In this document: positions 46,914 to 62,367 of the stretch, in pieces
Layout: each line of letters begins with the position of its first letter
How positions within the stretch are numbered: position 1 is the first letter of the stretch
Source: Cricetomys ansorgei
Lineage: Eukaryota > Chordata > Mammalia > Rodentia > Nesomyidae
Reading direction: 5' to 3'
Assembly (NCBI GenBank): GCA_026225945.1
Contig: JAMJFZ010003746.1
Coordinates: forward strand, 150,001 to 214,000
DNA length: 64,000 nt
Program-made: the position numbers and the translations under genes
Notes under the pieces: generated by a model
Told to the model about the DNA's origin: nothing
The model's input: the letters and a program-made list of their open reading frames with translations, nothing else
Databases searched by the model: none

Positions 46914-49900
46914 ATGGGGGTCTCACTATGTAGCTCTGGCTATCCTGAAATTCACTATTGTGGATTAGGCTAGCCTTGAACTCAGAGATCTGCCTGCCTC
47001 TGCATTCCCAATGCTGGGATTAAAGGTGTGTCATTATGCCTGGCTATAACTAGACATCTCAATTTTATGTAGCTTTCTAATATTTAAGTGTTATGCAGCA
47101 GGAAAACACAGTAGAATCTAACAAGGAGGCAAAATCTTAAGGTGGCATGGAAAAACTTGTGTGCATGACAGAGAAGTCAGGGTAAGTGATACTTATATGA
47201 GCAGAACACAGGAACAAATCTGTGGAGACCTGTGTGTATAAACCAACATTACATTGGAGTCGGGGGGGCGGTAAAGAGCACAGCTTAGTAGTAGGTGATT
47301 TTGGCTGATCTACACTATGATCTAATTGGAAAACTTGGACCAACAGCTGAAGACATCAAGTGGAATCTCTGAACTGCTTTTCTGTGAGCAGTAACGCCAC
47401 TTAAATCAAGCAGTGTTCCCTACCTAAGAGTCTGCTAGCATCAGTCTGGGATTCTGTGCACTTTGGGGGTAAAAACATTTGTGTTTGTGGTTTGAATGCC
47501 TCTCACAGGCTCATGCATCAACACTTGACACCAGTTGGTGGCACTGTTTAGGGCAGTCTAGAAGGTAAGGCTTTGCTGGAGGCAGTAGGTTTGTTTGACA
47601 TTTAAAAGCCTTGAGCTGCTATTCTCAGCACTCACTCTCCACTTCATGCTTATGGTAAAGGATAGAAACTACAAGCATTTTGCTCCAGCTGCCATGCCTG
47701 CTGCTTGCCACCATACCTCCCCACCATGACGAATCTCTGGAACACAAGCCCAAATAAACTTTCTTTTATAAGTTGTCTTGGTCACTGTGTTTTATCACAG
47801 CAACAGAAAATACAGTGTTCAACTCAGATCTCACTGACAGACTGTCTTAATTATAATTAATAATTATAATTATTATTATAATTAATAATTATAAAAACTA
47901 AGATTACCTACAGGGCAGAAAGCGGCAATTCAATGGCAAGGAATATAATCTATATAAATACCAGCAAAACAATTATAGGCTAGGGGATTAGCTCAGTTGG
48001 TAGAATATTTGTCTAACTAGTATGCACAAGCCTTGGGTTTGACCTTTAGTACCACATAAGCCAAGCATGGTGACACATACCTGTAATTTCATCATCTGAG
48101 AGATATAAGCAGATAAAACAAGACTGAGGAAAAGCTTGTGCTACATAGTGAGTTCTAGGATAGCTTGGGCTACATGAGACCCTGCCTGAACAAACCTAAA
48201 GGGAGGAAGAGGGAAGACTGGAAAAGGTACAGAAGGTATGAATGAATAAGGTTGGCATAATTACTCATGTTAGTGAGTCACTATATGAGTATATATCAAG
48301 AGAGAATGCTTGCCTACCAAATGTAAGGTTCTATATTTGACCACAATACTGTCAAAGAATCGTAATAGGTAACAACACTATGCTAAAGTAATTAAAATGT
48401 TAAACATTTGCTTATCTAATGATTAAAATGTAAGCTGACAGTATTGAAAAGAACATACAATCAACACCACAGTAGACAACTTAGCCAGTTTTCTTAGTAA
48501 TTTTTATTTTACTTATTTTCATGTGTATGTACCTGTGTGAGTTATGTGAACCATGTATGTTAAGGAGCCCAAGGAGGGAAGAAGAGGGCATTGGATCATC
48601 TTTAACTGGAGTTACAAGTGGTTGTGAGCTGATGTGGCTGTTGGAAACTGTACCCAGGTCCTCTACAAGAGCATATGCACTTTTTTTTTCTCTCTCCACC
48701 CCTTCTTAGTAACTTACCAAACAGGGCAGGAAAAGGTCACTGATGGTATACAAAGATTAAAACTACACAATGAAAAGGCCTGATGTTTGGGACAATATTG
48801 ACAATTCACATACTAATGGAGAAAACACTGGTAAGTTATCAGTTACCATGTGGATTATTTTATACAACTGTAACAAAACTAACAGAACAAGTTAAACTCT
48901 CTACTTATAAATTTAAACTTTCAAAAAACAGGGAAAAGAAAGACTCACAATGGCAAGTTAAAATAATGAAGAACATGTGGGTTTACATTTTTATATCCAT
49001 GAAGGAGTAAGGAACTACAAGTCAGATAATCATTTAACTTGAGCTATAGAATATGGGAGAATAAATGTGGGAAGAGGAGAAGAAGAGCACCATGGTCAAT
49101 ATTATACAAAAGGGCTTTTCATTTCTATTGTGCCTGTAAAAATTAAAGACTAAACAAGCTATGCTAACAGCTATTATGGTATATACACAAATACACATAA
49201 AATTGAGAAACTATGAGCATAGATTTTAGAGAAAGAAGGAGCAGTAGAGGCCAAAGTCAGGAATCAAGCTTCAAGATTTAGTGAATGACAATGATGGCTC
49301 TCAATCACTACTATAACATGCTGATGGATGACAACTCCGCCAAGAGCTGTAATGCATCTATGCATTTTAACCCTCAGAATATTGCAAGGTAGGCATTATC
49401 TTCATGACACACCTCACGAGAGGATAAACTGTGTTTTAGAAAGTAGGTAGTTTAACCTCCCAAATGCTGGAATGAAAAATGTCCAAGACAAAGTGATACT
49501 GTTTAGAGTTAAAACGTATTCAAACCCAAAGATTATCCTTTAAAAATCTTTGCCATGTGGCTGTTCTAATGACATTTCCCCATCACTACGTGAGTATGTG
49601 TGCATACATGATATGATGTGCAGATCAAAACAACTTTGTGGAATCTTTCTCCTTCTACCTTTATGTGGGTGCCAAGGATCAAATTCAAGTTTATCAGACT
49701 TGCACAACAGGCATTTTTGCCGGCTTGAGCCACCTGATTAGTCTCTATTGAGACCAATGCTTAAACATCCTACTGCATTTTAAAGGATTCAGCATAATAA
49801 GCAGTGTCATTAATATAAGTATTAAAATAGCCACAAGATCACCTGTTACAAAGCATAGTCTCAAAGAAGGGGTTATTGTTTATGTTTGAATACTGAAACA

Positions 49901-52900
49901 CTTTCAGCTATCAGCTATTTTTAATTCTAATTATGCAATCACCAAGCCTTGAGTTCTAGAAAGATCACTGTATGGTCTAACCTTTTACATTTAAGGTCAG
50001 ATCTCCCAAATATAGCTGTTATGGGTCAAGGACATAGTGATTAACACTTGAATTAGAGATGCAGGTATATGGGGAATTAAGCAATTATGTGGTCACCACA
50101 GGACATACCCTGGACTTCACTGACTAACTTACTGTAAATTCATTTGTTTTGTTTGGTGGTTACTCCCTTCTCTCTCAGAAAAGGGAAGATGATGCTTAGA
50201 AATGGTTTCTTGCACAATGAAATAAGAATGTCCCTTCCCATTTTAAGTTAATGCAATTAAAGCTATTTTCCCTCAAAGTATTTCTTACTTTCAATAAAAA
50301 CAATTGCCTTCACTGACATAATGTTCCCCAACTTTTTAGCAACATTTAAGTCACTTTTTACTTTGCACTTGTGAAGCTAGTAACTGATGGTGGTGGTAAG
50401 GAGGTGGGAATGGAGCCTTGTTAGGGATTGAATCCTAGTCTACAGCAATAGGGGAAGACACCCAATGTTGACCTCTGGCTTCTACATGCACCCATGTGGT
50501 ATGTACACATATATATAACATACACAGCACACACACAGATATACACATAAACAAAAATGAAAGCTCTCTTTAGGGAAAAAAAATCAATTGTTCAAATCTG
50601 GTTTAAGCAATAAGATATGAGGCAGGCAATGGTGGTGCACATCTTTAATCCAGCACTCAGGAGGCAGAGGCAGGTGGATCTCTGAGTTCTAGAGCTTCTA
50701 CATACAGAGAAACCCTGTATTGAAACCCCACCCTCAAAGAAGCAATAAGATATGAAGCTTGCTCTTTTCTTAAGTCTATACCTAACCAAAACCGTTCATG
50801 CAGGAGACTACCCATGTCATCAACGAGCAGCTTACAGTGGTCAGTGTTAATCTCAGGCAAGCACGCTCTTTTATTCAAAGTACTTGTTATTTATCATATT
50901 CTAGGTGAGAGACATTATGAATTCTCCATTTTCTTAGTATTGGGATTATAGGTATACGTCACCTCACATGGTTATATTTTTTTACTATCTATTCTATCAA
51001 ATCCATGTATTAACTTGACCAAGAGCTTCTATTTTTAAGATGCACTTACCTATTAAAAAGCAGAACAGTGAGGTGAAGGATAACATCACTGCTACTGGAC
51101 ACTGTTGGCTTCATTGTCTGAAGATACCGAAGAGCCTGTTTGTGCTCTCCCTGACTCATAAAGGCTTCAATTATCTTTGAATGCTGCCATGGTGCAGGTT
51201 TTGCAGTAACCGGGTGAAACAGAAGGTCTAAACCATTCTGCAAAATAAAATAATGAAATGCTAAATATAAATATAGTTCATTTGTATTTATATAGTCAAA
51301 GTAGTTAGCCCTTAAAAAAAGACTAGTCTTAAAAAAAAATCATAGAAATCAAAATTAAAGTTTAAATATAAGCTAAAATTAAAAAAAAAAAAGCTAATCT
51401 ATTGTAGAGTTCAAAGAACAAAAGTTTTATCAGAAGCATCATACCTTTGAGGTCTTGTATATAAAGTTCTTCCTACACCAGTTTCATACCTCATTAACAA
51501 ATTTTGTCTTTTTTTGGTTCACACTAAGTCGCCAATATATCTCTAACACAACAGTCGGTGCTACCCTATTCCCACCATCCACCTGTATGATCCCTTCTTT
51601 AAACAGCAAGCAATCCAAGGTTATGGACTTCTAAATTTGCTGCTCCAGTGAAAACACTAGTTAAAGTGAGTCTTTTGTATTACCTCTAGAAACAAACAAC
51701 ATTATCTTATGTCAAAGTTAATCTAGTCATACATCTTTTCCAGTGTAATAACTTACAAAAGCTTATATTTCAAGTGAATCTCTTACCTCATAGTCATTAT
51801 GATCCAGGAGCCAAAATCCTTGAACTAGCTTAACTTGGCCCCAAGAAATAGCAAAGGCAGTTGGAAAAGATTCGATGGGAGTATCCGTTTTGTTTGGAAA
51901 GGAATACATAATATCGAGTAGCAAATAAATGGTCTTTAAAAAAGGATTAAAGACAATAAGCGGAAAAAAATCCTACATATATACTTAGAACAGGCAACAG
52001 AATGTAGAATAAGAGGACTAAGAAACTTAAAAACTTACATTTTCAAGGCCATTAGGGATATCCTACTATGGATACAGTTTATGAAACACAGGTAAAAGGA
52101 GTCCCACGATACCCTGATTTATCCTCTATTTTTTACTGCTACAACAAGACTAAACAAGAGCCTATCTTGTTCATTAAAACCTACAGTAAATTCAAGTAAC
52201 TTGTTCAATAAATTAAAGCTTTAGATCAAACTATCCTGTACAAAAGCTGGCAGCTTAAGCAAGCACCTCAAGTATCCTATAAATTACGAATGAACAATAT
52301 ACTAGATTTAAAAAGATGCTAGTACAAAACTGTCACAAAAAACACAGGGTTCAAATAATGCCTAAGACTGTTAAGCTAAGTTAAAATTTGTATATGTGTG
52401 GGTGTATGATGTGTGCATGGGTATGTGTACCCATGTGCTTATGGGAGAGCTCACATGAGGTTAGAAATCAGATACTGGAAGGTAGTAGTTTACCAAATAT
52501 TGCTCACTTTTTTTTTGAGAAACTCTCTTACTGAACCTGGATCCTACCACTTGACTGCCTAGTCAGCAAGGCCCTAGAACACATGCCTCTGCTTCCTTAA
52601 TACCAGGGCTGCAGGCACACACCAATGCCCCTGGCTTTTATGTGGGTGCTAGGGAACTGAACTCAGATCTCATGCTTATACAACAAGCACTTTACCCAGT
52701 AAGCCACATCTCCAGCACCTTGAGTCAATGTTCAATGGATTCACTTTGAGCACATAAATTGACTCCATTGAGAATGCTTGTCATTCGCAATATTTTGAGT
52801 AACTTTTTTCCCTCCTTCCAGTGCAGATCAAACCCACGGCCTCACACACACTAGGAAAGTATACCACCACTCATCTACTTTCTTCTCACGCCAACTGCCA

Positions 52901-55900
52901 GTCTCAGAGCAGCTGCTTTTGAACACATTTGAGAATTTATTAAAAGGCAAGGTCACCCAGAGAATAAGAAGTATAAAACAATAATTTTTATATATTTTTA
53001 CATTTTTCATAAACTACCTGAGCCTGAGTTAAGAATACATACTTAGGGGGGGGCGGGGGGGGAAGAAAACAACTCACGAGCCTGGGCTAGATATCCAAGA
53101 ATTTTATGATTTTGGTAATATACAAATACTCATTAAAAGTTTAAAGGATACGATAGCATGTTTGCTTGTTTCAGTAATGTTATCTAGTAAATATATGTCA
53201 AGTAGTGCCTATAAAAGAAAAAGATAAAAACTTTTAGTACATTTTATAGTCTCTTCTTCATGTCCCATTTTTCTCTAGCCTGTGTCAGGCATGAAAACTT
53301 CAGTTATAAATGCCACCCCACCCACACTCTTTAAATGATTCCGCATTACTGTAACTTACATGGATGCTAGCAGGAGGATATTTTCCTGTGCCTCCTTCAT
53401 CCCGTTTCCACAGCTTCTCAACTTGATCTCCTAGTTGAGAAACTAATCCATCAATCATCAAGCAATCATGGTTCCACTTCCCTCTGCAATATAGGAAACA
53501 TTATAAAGATTATTTGCATTAATGCCAACTATTGATATCAAAACAATAAGCATCAAATACTTAAAAATTATACAAGAGACAAGTAAGAAACAGTCTTCAT
53601 TCAGTATCACAAGACTGCCGAAATTAAAGTACTATTGATCAGAAAAAACCCCTAATTTGCCTCAAGTTCAGTCATTACCAAACCAGCCAGTGAAAGTTAA
53701 ACACTAGGTAAGATTGGGGTCTACCCAGCAAAATGGCTGAGATTATACTATTTTTCACCATTCTGAACTAATTATTAGAATCCCCAGGTGGTAAAAATGC
53801 GTTTCAAACCAAGAGTTGAATCCTTATTTGTTCACTCAAACATAAATTACTGAGCTCTTATAATGCGATAAACAGATATGACCCCTGCCCGTTTCCTCAC
53901 CTAATGCTATGAACAGCTGCAGTTTTTATTACTGAAACTTTCAGACATATACTAAATGCCCTGAACACTTAACTTTTGTATTTATATTGTAGCTTACAAA
54001 TAAAGCATCAGGAAATGTAGCTAACCTTCCTAAGGACACACACTTAAAATATACTGTTATAAAACTTTAAAACATGTCTAATCAGAATGAAGAGTGGTGG
54101 CCACCTAGAATCTTAGTACATGGAAGGTTGAAGGAAGAGAATCAAGTTCAAGGTCATGCTCAGCTACAATTAAGTTCTACATCATGAGTAACTGCCTTGA
54201 GATAAAACAAAATAAAGACTATTACAACAAAAAGTCCAACCCATTCCCCATATTCATGTTCATTATCTAAAAGCAGTCACATTAAAGCAAATTTCCAAAA
54301 TTAACAGCACATTAGGATTGCAGCTCCTTTCAGGAGAATCTGACCTAAGAAATCTGGAATAGTGTTTGTGAACCATAGCCTGAATGTTACTTGGTCTTCT
54401 ACAATTCTTTCATTCCAATTTAAAGAAGGCTATTTAATTCTAAAGACTGGATTCAGGTTCTAAGTATTTCTTCTATCATAACCTTTTCATTTCAAAGGAA
54501 CCAACTAGATCTTTTTTTTTTTTTTAACTTTTATGACAAAACTGCAAAAAAAAAGTTTTAAAAGTAACTTAAAATAATTAATCCATGATGTATTTACAAG
54601 TTTTTGATGAGTAGAAGATTCTCTTTTTTCCTAACAAGAGTTCCTGGGGCTAGAAGTGTGATTCTACAAACACTGTGGTGAATCATTTATGAATATCATT
54701 TATTTGGGAAATGACGTTTGCTCTAGTTTCAAAGTTCAGCATTAAGTCAGATGGCATTTTTTACTGTATTAATCCTACCAATCCATGAACATGGGAGAAC
54801 TTTCCATCTTCTTCCATTTCTTTGTTCAATGTCTTAAAAGTTTTTATTATACAAGTTTTTCACTTGCTTGATTAGAATACTCCAAGATATTTTGTTTTGG
54901 AGCTACCGTGAAAGGTACTGTTTCCTGATTTCTCAGTTCATTCGTTCTTTTTACATAGAAAAGCCACTGATTTTTTTGCATTGATTTTGTATCCTGTTAT
55001 TTTCCTGTAAGAGTTTCTCTGTGGAATCTTTGGGGTCACTATACTATCACCTGCAAGGGCCCACACTCAGCAGAAGATGGCTAACACAAAATGAACTCAG
55101 TGTTTTCTTATTGTTGTTTACTTTTTCTTTTTTTGTCTCATGACACTTTGGGCATTTTCTCCTTATCTACAGTCTTTTGCTTACATGTTTCTGATGTGTT
55201 TTTAGGGGATTTCTGTGCTTGCCAATGTGTGTTTCTTATGCATTTTTTTGCAGGGAATTCTCTTTGTTTTTCTGTTTGTTTTGTCCTAATTGTCTTTATT
55301 TTATCTCTTTTTTCTTAGATGCCTGTGTGCTTTCTAATGAGAGAGCACGAAGAGATGTGGATTTGGGTGGGTGGGGAGGATCTGGGAGGAACTGCGGGAA
55401 GAAGGGGCCATAATCAGAATATATTATATGAAAAAAAAATACTTTCAATAAAAAAAGTACAGGCATTAGGTTAAAGCAAACAAACCAACTAGTAATGTCA
55501 GTTATGACAATACTTGACTGAGAACTAGTCATTTATCATGAGAGTGAATACTGTGGTCAGGCTGCACTGTACCTGGGTGAGCGCTCACACTTCTGCCGAC
55601 GACTGGTATAGTAGTTCTGAATTACAGGGTAGTTGTAGCGTAGCCTTGACAACTGCAGAGCATCATCTGGTTTTATTAAAGGTGGAGAAAATTTAGTAAT
55701 ACTGACAAAATGTCTCAAAACTTAAGGTTATAATAACTGATTTTATTGCAATTGTGTAATAATTTAGTCTTGCTAACATTCAATCAAAACGAGAACACAC
55801 TCCATATGTATGAAGTTGGGAGGGAGTAGAGGGATGGATCTAGGAGTTCAAGGAAAAGCAAAGCAGGGGGTAAAGATGATCAAAATACATTATATATATA

Positions 55901-58900
55901 TGTATAAAATCCTCAAAGAATTAGGTGTTTATTTATATGTATCTGACATATAAATAAATGAATAAATAAATGCCCATGTAAGGAAAACAATCTCTCATAA
56001 AGTTTGTAATAAGGATGGTGGGAGTGGCTTAACAGTCTAGAAAGTACTATGGCACAAAAAAGAATGTGAAATCAAATAATATTCACCATTTATTCAAGTT
56101 AGACAAAAGCATAAAAAAAAGAGTAAGATCAACAGTTACACATGCAGTATAAGCAGGGCAACTTTTCATTAAAATCTATTGTGCTTCCTAGAAATACAAG
56201 AAGTCAGGTCTTTGTTATAAACAAACTCTACAAAAGCCAATATTGAGAATGCCTCAAGAAGCCTCTAATTTTCAGTATTTATATTGCTAGATTAAAAGAA
56301 TCATTAAATTGATGGCAAGTATTAATAACCATATTAATCCCGGTATTCAGGAAGACAGAGGCAGGCAGATCTCTGAGTTCAAGGCCAGCCTGGTCTACAT
56401 AGTGAGTTCCAAGACAGCCAGAGCTAAACAGTGAGACTTTGTCTGAAAAAAGAGGGAGAGAGAGAGAATGAGAATATAAATAAGTCAGGCATGTCGGGGA
56501 ACGCCTTTAATTTCAGCATCCAGAAGGCAGAGGCAGGCGAGGCTCTATGATTTTGAAATTAGCCTAGTCAACATGAGTTTCAGGCAAGACAGGGATACAC
56601 AATGAGATGCTGTCTCAAAGCAAACAACAAAATACTAAACAAGACATCTATAAATTGGGTTATGGAAATCATGGTTCCAGGGCTCTAGATTACAGGTAGT
56701 AACATTTTTGGAAGCCATGCTTTCTCAAATTTGCTCTCATTTTACATGTTAATTCAATGAACACATACAGAGCCGCTGCAAGGCAATGAAGATACAAAGC
56801 AAGGAAGAATGAAGAAGACTAAAAATACAGTAGGAAAGCTCAGAACAGAACACTAGCATTATGGAGTTAGGATGTTTCAATCAATACTCGTATATTAAAT
56901 ACTTTACCTAAGCCTTCAGGTAAAAGCCCAGAGTGAGAGAACCACAGAACCATTTGTGCATATTGACAAATAAGTTGGGTAACCATATGCTTATTGCTCA
57001 AGTCCACTAGTCCTATAAAAAAGAATTAACAGTGGTTGTAACTTTCAATTTATCAACCACAAGTGACAAATCAAAATAGTCAATAGTATGCATATATAGA
57101 GATTTAGTTTGCATTTAGTATACATTGAGCCTAAATGAGGTTAAGAAAATATCTTAAAAAATGTTAGGATAACTCACTAAAAAAGGTCTTTTTATGCAAA
57201 ATGTAATTAAAATATAGATTAAAAGAAGATTGTTCAAATTAGGTCTTTAAATAAAATTGTGCTTTTTCCTTTGTTGAAATGGCAAAATAAAGCAAAGTCA
57301 AAAAAAAAGCAAAACAAAAACCCAAAGTTACTTCTTCTAGTATAAACATACACAACTTCAAGTTTTGAATTCTACTAGTACTAAATTCTAAGGTAAATTT
57401 TAAGTTGTAAATATTACTTGTCACAAAAGTTAGGAGACCTAATTTCAGTCCCTAAAATGCACATAAAAGTAGACAGAACCACCAGAGTTGTGCTGTGACA
57501 CCTGCACAATGAGGCGTATGTGTATGCATGCTCATATACACCACACAAACACACACAATTTTAAAAGTTTTTTCCATCTGAGAAATAATTCCCTCTTTAC
57601 ACAATGCCTCACCAAGTAAGTAAGAACTTTAAGCGGATCACATAAAACTTAATAAAACACTCATTTGTATAAAGTACACACCTCTCTCAGTGATGCCCTG
57701 GGCCTCCATTGCAAAACAGCTTAAGACTGTATTCAGGTTGCTAAGAAGTAAATGGCACTGCTGGATGGACTGTATGGTTTGTGGATCAATGAAACGACAT
57801 GAACCATCAAATAACGGTGCACCTTCCAAGGATAAAATACAAGATTAGTTCCAATATAGTAATTTAGAATCAATGTATATATATTTTTGAAGTTCCATTA
57901 CTGTAAAGAATGATAGGTTTTAAAAATATAAGTTAGAAATGGCAAATATCAAGGAACTTAAGACAAAAGAACTAAAGCCAGTGTTTTCAATATAAAACCA
58001 GAGACAAAGATCATAAACTCAATATAGGTCTGCAGCTTATCTTCTTAACTACTATATGTCATAAGATATGGAGTCATTTACTATATGAATCATACATACT
58101 ATATGAGTCATTTAATCTCGTCAATACTTAATGGGTGACTAGTCTAAACAATAACTATCTTAACTTCAGAGTCTCTCAAATCAAATTCTAATTTTCTTCT
58201 AATAAATTTATAATACTTACCACATCTGCATTTGAATTATCCTAAGCGGTTAACAAAAAGGTTCCCATTACCCAGCACAAAAACTTAAAACTTCAACAAT
58301 AGCTGCGTTACAGCCAGTTGTGGAAGCACACAACTGTAATCCCAGCACTTGGGAGGTAAAAGGATGATCATCTTTGGCCACATAGCTGTGATATTCTAAC
58401 ATAGCTTATTAATGTGTTGCCAGTGATAAGCTTTCATTAAAAATTATTTCAACCCCTTTAATATGTTTCTGCTAGGACTGTAAATCTTTAAGATTTTACA
58501 TCCTAAAAATATTAAAACTATCACTGAGCTGGATGTGGCAGTTCATGCCTGCAATTCAAGCAGGAGGCTTACAAGTTCAAGGCAAGCATGGACTACAGTA
58601 CACAGCAGCATAGATTACTGAGATCTTGCCTCAAATAAATGTTCTATCTATAATTAAAAATAACGATCAAGATTAGCTTTTAACTATTAAAATTTGCCCT
58701 GAATCTCGACTTAATACTTACAAAGCCTATCAAATTCTTCTTTTGTGAGAACCACCTTATTCCAGGTCCATTCAAGAACAAATCGTAGATTAGCAGCAGA
58801 ATTTGGTTGCTCTTATTTGTGTTTATAAAAGGAAAAAGATAAAAAGAATGATTAACTCCAAAATGAAAATTAGTAACTTTGCAGGAGGAACTAGGTAGGA

Positions 58901-61900
58901 AGCACCTTAACCAAGTTCATGAGTTTAATATCAACTTCTACCAAATGTATCTTAGTTGGTGCACCTTATCACACAAACAATGCTGCCCAAAATATAAACC
59001 TGAAAGAGGCTGAGGAGGGGCAGGGAGTGGTTAAGAGACAGATTAACAAATACAAACTGGAAAGCAATCTTACACAAAAAACAAAAACCCCAAACAAAAA
59101 CTAAATCAACGAACCAACCAACCAAAAACAACAACCCCAAACCAACCAACCAACCAAAAAATAGCCCTACAGTCTTTGGCAGAGGTAGACAGACCTCTTG
59201 AGTTTGAGGCCAGCCTGGTCTACAGAGTTAGTTTCACGACAGCCAGATACACAGAGAAACCCTGTCTTGAAAATCAAACAAACAAAAAACCCCAAATAAC
59301 AAAAAAAAAATCCAAAGGATGTTGTATTCCTCTAAATCCCAGTAGCTATAAAAACATTTCTGGGAGACTGGTAAGATCCTCAATTGGTGTTTACCTTTGT
59401 TTTATAACCACAAAGTATTTTAGAGGTGAGCATCTTTGTTTTCAGATGGAAGAAAATCGAAATAAGAAATAGGATGCTTTCTTTCAAATGGTTCACAACA
59501 GAACTATATAGGGGCAGAGTGCACATATGCATATACACATGTAAAGAGCAAAAGAGATACACACAATATCAGAACAGATTAGTGCCCAGGGACCAGGCAA
59601 GGAAGCAGATATGGAGAGCAATCTGGGGATATTGGATGTGATATTGCACAAGAGGTTCGCTAGAATGCATCGCTTAGGGGAGAAACCTGGTATAAAGCAT
59701 ACACAGATTCATTCTGCATTATGTCATACAACTTTATGTGAATTTACACTTATCTCACGAAAAAAGTTTAAAAAGTAAAATCATGAACTACAATTTTAAA
59801 AATATGAATGTTTTATTTTTACAAAGTCAAACTGTTACCTTCTATTATCCATGTTCTGATGTAACCAGTCAAAAGTCCCAAAGAACTTGTCTGAATTGCG
59901 GCTGACAATATAGCTTCTAATTGTTCTTCCTAAACCATGTTAAAGAAAAAAAGACAACATGAAATCACAAGCAGTGAAAGGTTAGAAAATAGTAATGATC
60001 CGTAGTTTGGCTATAGTCAGAGAGACAATGAAGCACATGCCTAGAATTCCAGCAATTGGAGGCTCAGATGGGAGAATCAAAGTTTGAGGCCAAACTGGTA
60101 GTAGAAACAGTGAGAAAAGCAAAACACAATAATAGTAATAACCAGTATTGGTAAAGAGGTAGGAAAATCAGAACATTCAAAAGTTTTATGGCATACCTGA
60201 TGAAGCCAACCACATAGTTAAGGGAATCTCATGCTGTTTTTACTTTTATTGGTGGTACTGGGGACTGAAACCAGAGCCTAGAGCATTTTAGGCTAACACT
60301 CTATTCTCAGACCTCCCCTCCTCTGCCCCTTTTTGTTTTTGGTTTTTTTTGAGACAGCTTTTCTCTGTTGTAATCTGGCTATCCTGGAACTCATTCTGTA
60401 GACCAGGCAGGCCTTGAACTCATAGAGATCCTCCTGTCCTTGACTCCCAAGTGCTGGGAATAAAGGTGTGTGCCACCACCGCCTGTGTCTCAGACCTGTC
60501 TTTTTCAGATAGAGTCTCACTAAACTGTACAAACAAGCCTTGAATTTACTCTGTGGCCTTATGACCTTGCTGCCTCAGTAACTAGGATTATATGCTTACA
60601 TTGCCAGGCCCAGCTCTATTTGTGACTTTTTAAAAAAGTGTTTTGCCTGCATGTATATATGTGCACCATGTATATGTCTGGGGCCTGCAGCAGTCAAAGA
60701 ACCACCCACCATATTGCTCCTGGGAACTGAACCCATATCCTCTGTAAGAGCAATATGTACCCTTAACTGCTGAGTCATCTCTCTAGTCAAGTCAGACAAC
60801 TTGGAAGCCAAATCCCAAGACTACAGCTACCGATCATGCAGTATGAAGATACAGTATGAACATAGTACCACCTTACCCGCCTTTGCAAAAAATATGTAAT
60901 AAATTTATATTTCTATTGCAACAGTGAGGTGATAACATGCAATGCAGAAACAGAAAGAATATAGTTAAATATCTCACTTGACTTAAACTGGAAGGCTGAA
61001 TATCAGTAAGTCTTGGTGAAAGGAGGCCAGCAACAAGACACCGATTGTAACTATCAGGAATGACTTCATTGAGAGATGGTCCTGATTTTTTTAAAAATGT
61101 CAAAGTCTGTAATAGAGAAATTTGACCAACATCAGCCTGTAATCAATCCAAATCTAATTAAGAAATACTCTACATTTAAAATTTGAGTAAAACTTAAAAA
61201 TACCTAAGGAAATAATTAAAGACTGACTAAACTGCAGGATCAAGCTAAGGGGTTACCAAATCCTGACCTCAAGAAAGGCTTGTATATCATGAATCACATC
61301 ACTAAGACAGTTAAGACAGCTTAAGTATTTTTAGGAGTTGTAACATCTCTAGACAAACATGTTTATTTCTGTGTTTAATGAGAGATTTGAACTGAAGTGT
61401 AACTAGGGCAACTATTTACATGTGGCTGACCTCCAACTAAAAGGTCTACACATACCATGTTATCCCAGAAAACTACTTCTGTGCCATTCCCATGTCAACT
61501 TTGTATTATTTTAGAGAAGAACCAGAAGAGGACCCCCCCCCAAGCCCATCATACAAAAGGATGAGTCAGGAGTTGTGGTCAGTCTTTAACCCCAGCACAG
61601 CCATAACTATATTGTGAGACCCTGTCTCCAAACAACCACCCAGAAGATGTGATAAGTAAGGCACTGACCGATTCACTTTTTCTTAGAGTTCAAGTAGATA
61701 ACATCCACATAAGTCTGCTAAAAACATTTTAGTGCTTCTTTTAGCAAGCCGTCATTAAAACTGAAGGAATTAAGATGCTAAACTCATAAACCTAGCAGAA
61801 ACTACTATTTAAGATGAATTAGTTTATACAAACACATCAAAAGTTTAAATCCCAGAATCATGTGTATTCTAATATTTGACATTGGATCAATAAACATGCA

Positions 61901-62327
61901 CTCAGCATGTTGTTAATTTATACATACCTCCTTCTGAAATCCAGTACAAGTTACATGGATAACTCCAGAGTTTAACAAACAAGTGGCATCTTAAAAAGAA
62001 AAAGATTTTAAAATCTGAATTCAACAATGATTGCAGGTAACCGAATTATTATATAGAATAGACACACCCATCCCACCCCCCTTAAAAAAAGAAAAAAGAA
62101 AAAAAAAAAAAAAGACAGGTTCTCAGTGTGTACTTCTGGTACTGGAACTGGCCTGGAACTCTATGTAAACCAGGCTGACCTTAAACTCTCAGAGATCCTC
62201 CTGCCTATCTGTACTGAGATTAAAGGCATGTGACACTACATCCAGCAAGAATAAATTATGTAAACTTTTTCAAATATTTTCTTCTGAGATAGTGACAAAG
62301 TTTATTATTAACATACAAACTGACATT

Positions 62328-62367
<40 letters not shown>

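Larger units (their letters stand above)
46693..51049 (-). other. Ahctf1 intron (4.4 kb, longest within the helical-domain part)
   Basis: It holds a (CA)n, an antisense B1, an ORR1-like LTR, an AT-only repeat, a B4 SINE, antisense B2-type SINEs at 48505 and 49570, and a B1 at 50620. No exon was recognised. Confidence 0.75.

Noticed and set aside
47975..48050. tRNA gene candidate
   Set aside because: Box A and B-like motifs are present, but the sequence continues into a B1-like body. It is the head of a B4 SINE.
55640..55692. Extended 5' end of the Ahctf1 exon at 55573 (reading on into [12 protein letters not shown])
   Set aside because: The longer version needs an acceptor that breaks phase with the preceding exon, whereas the AAAACCAG site keeps it.
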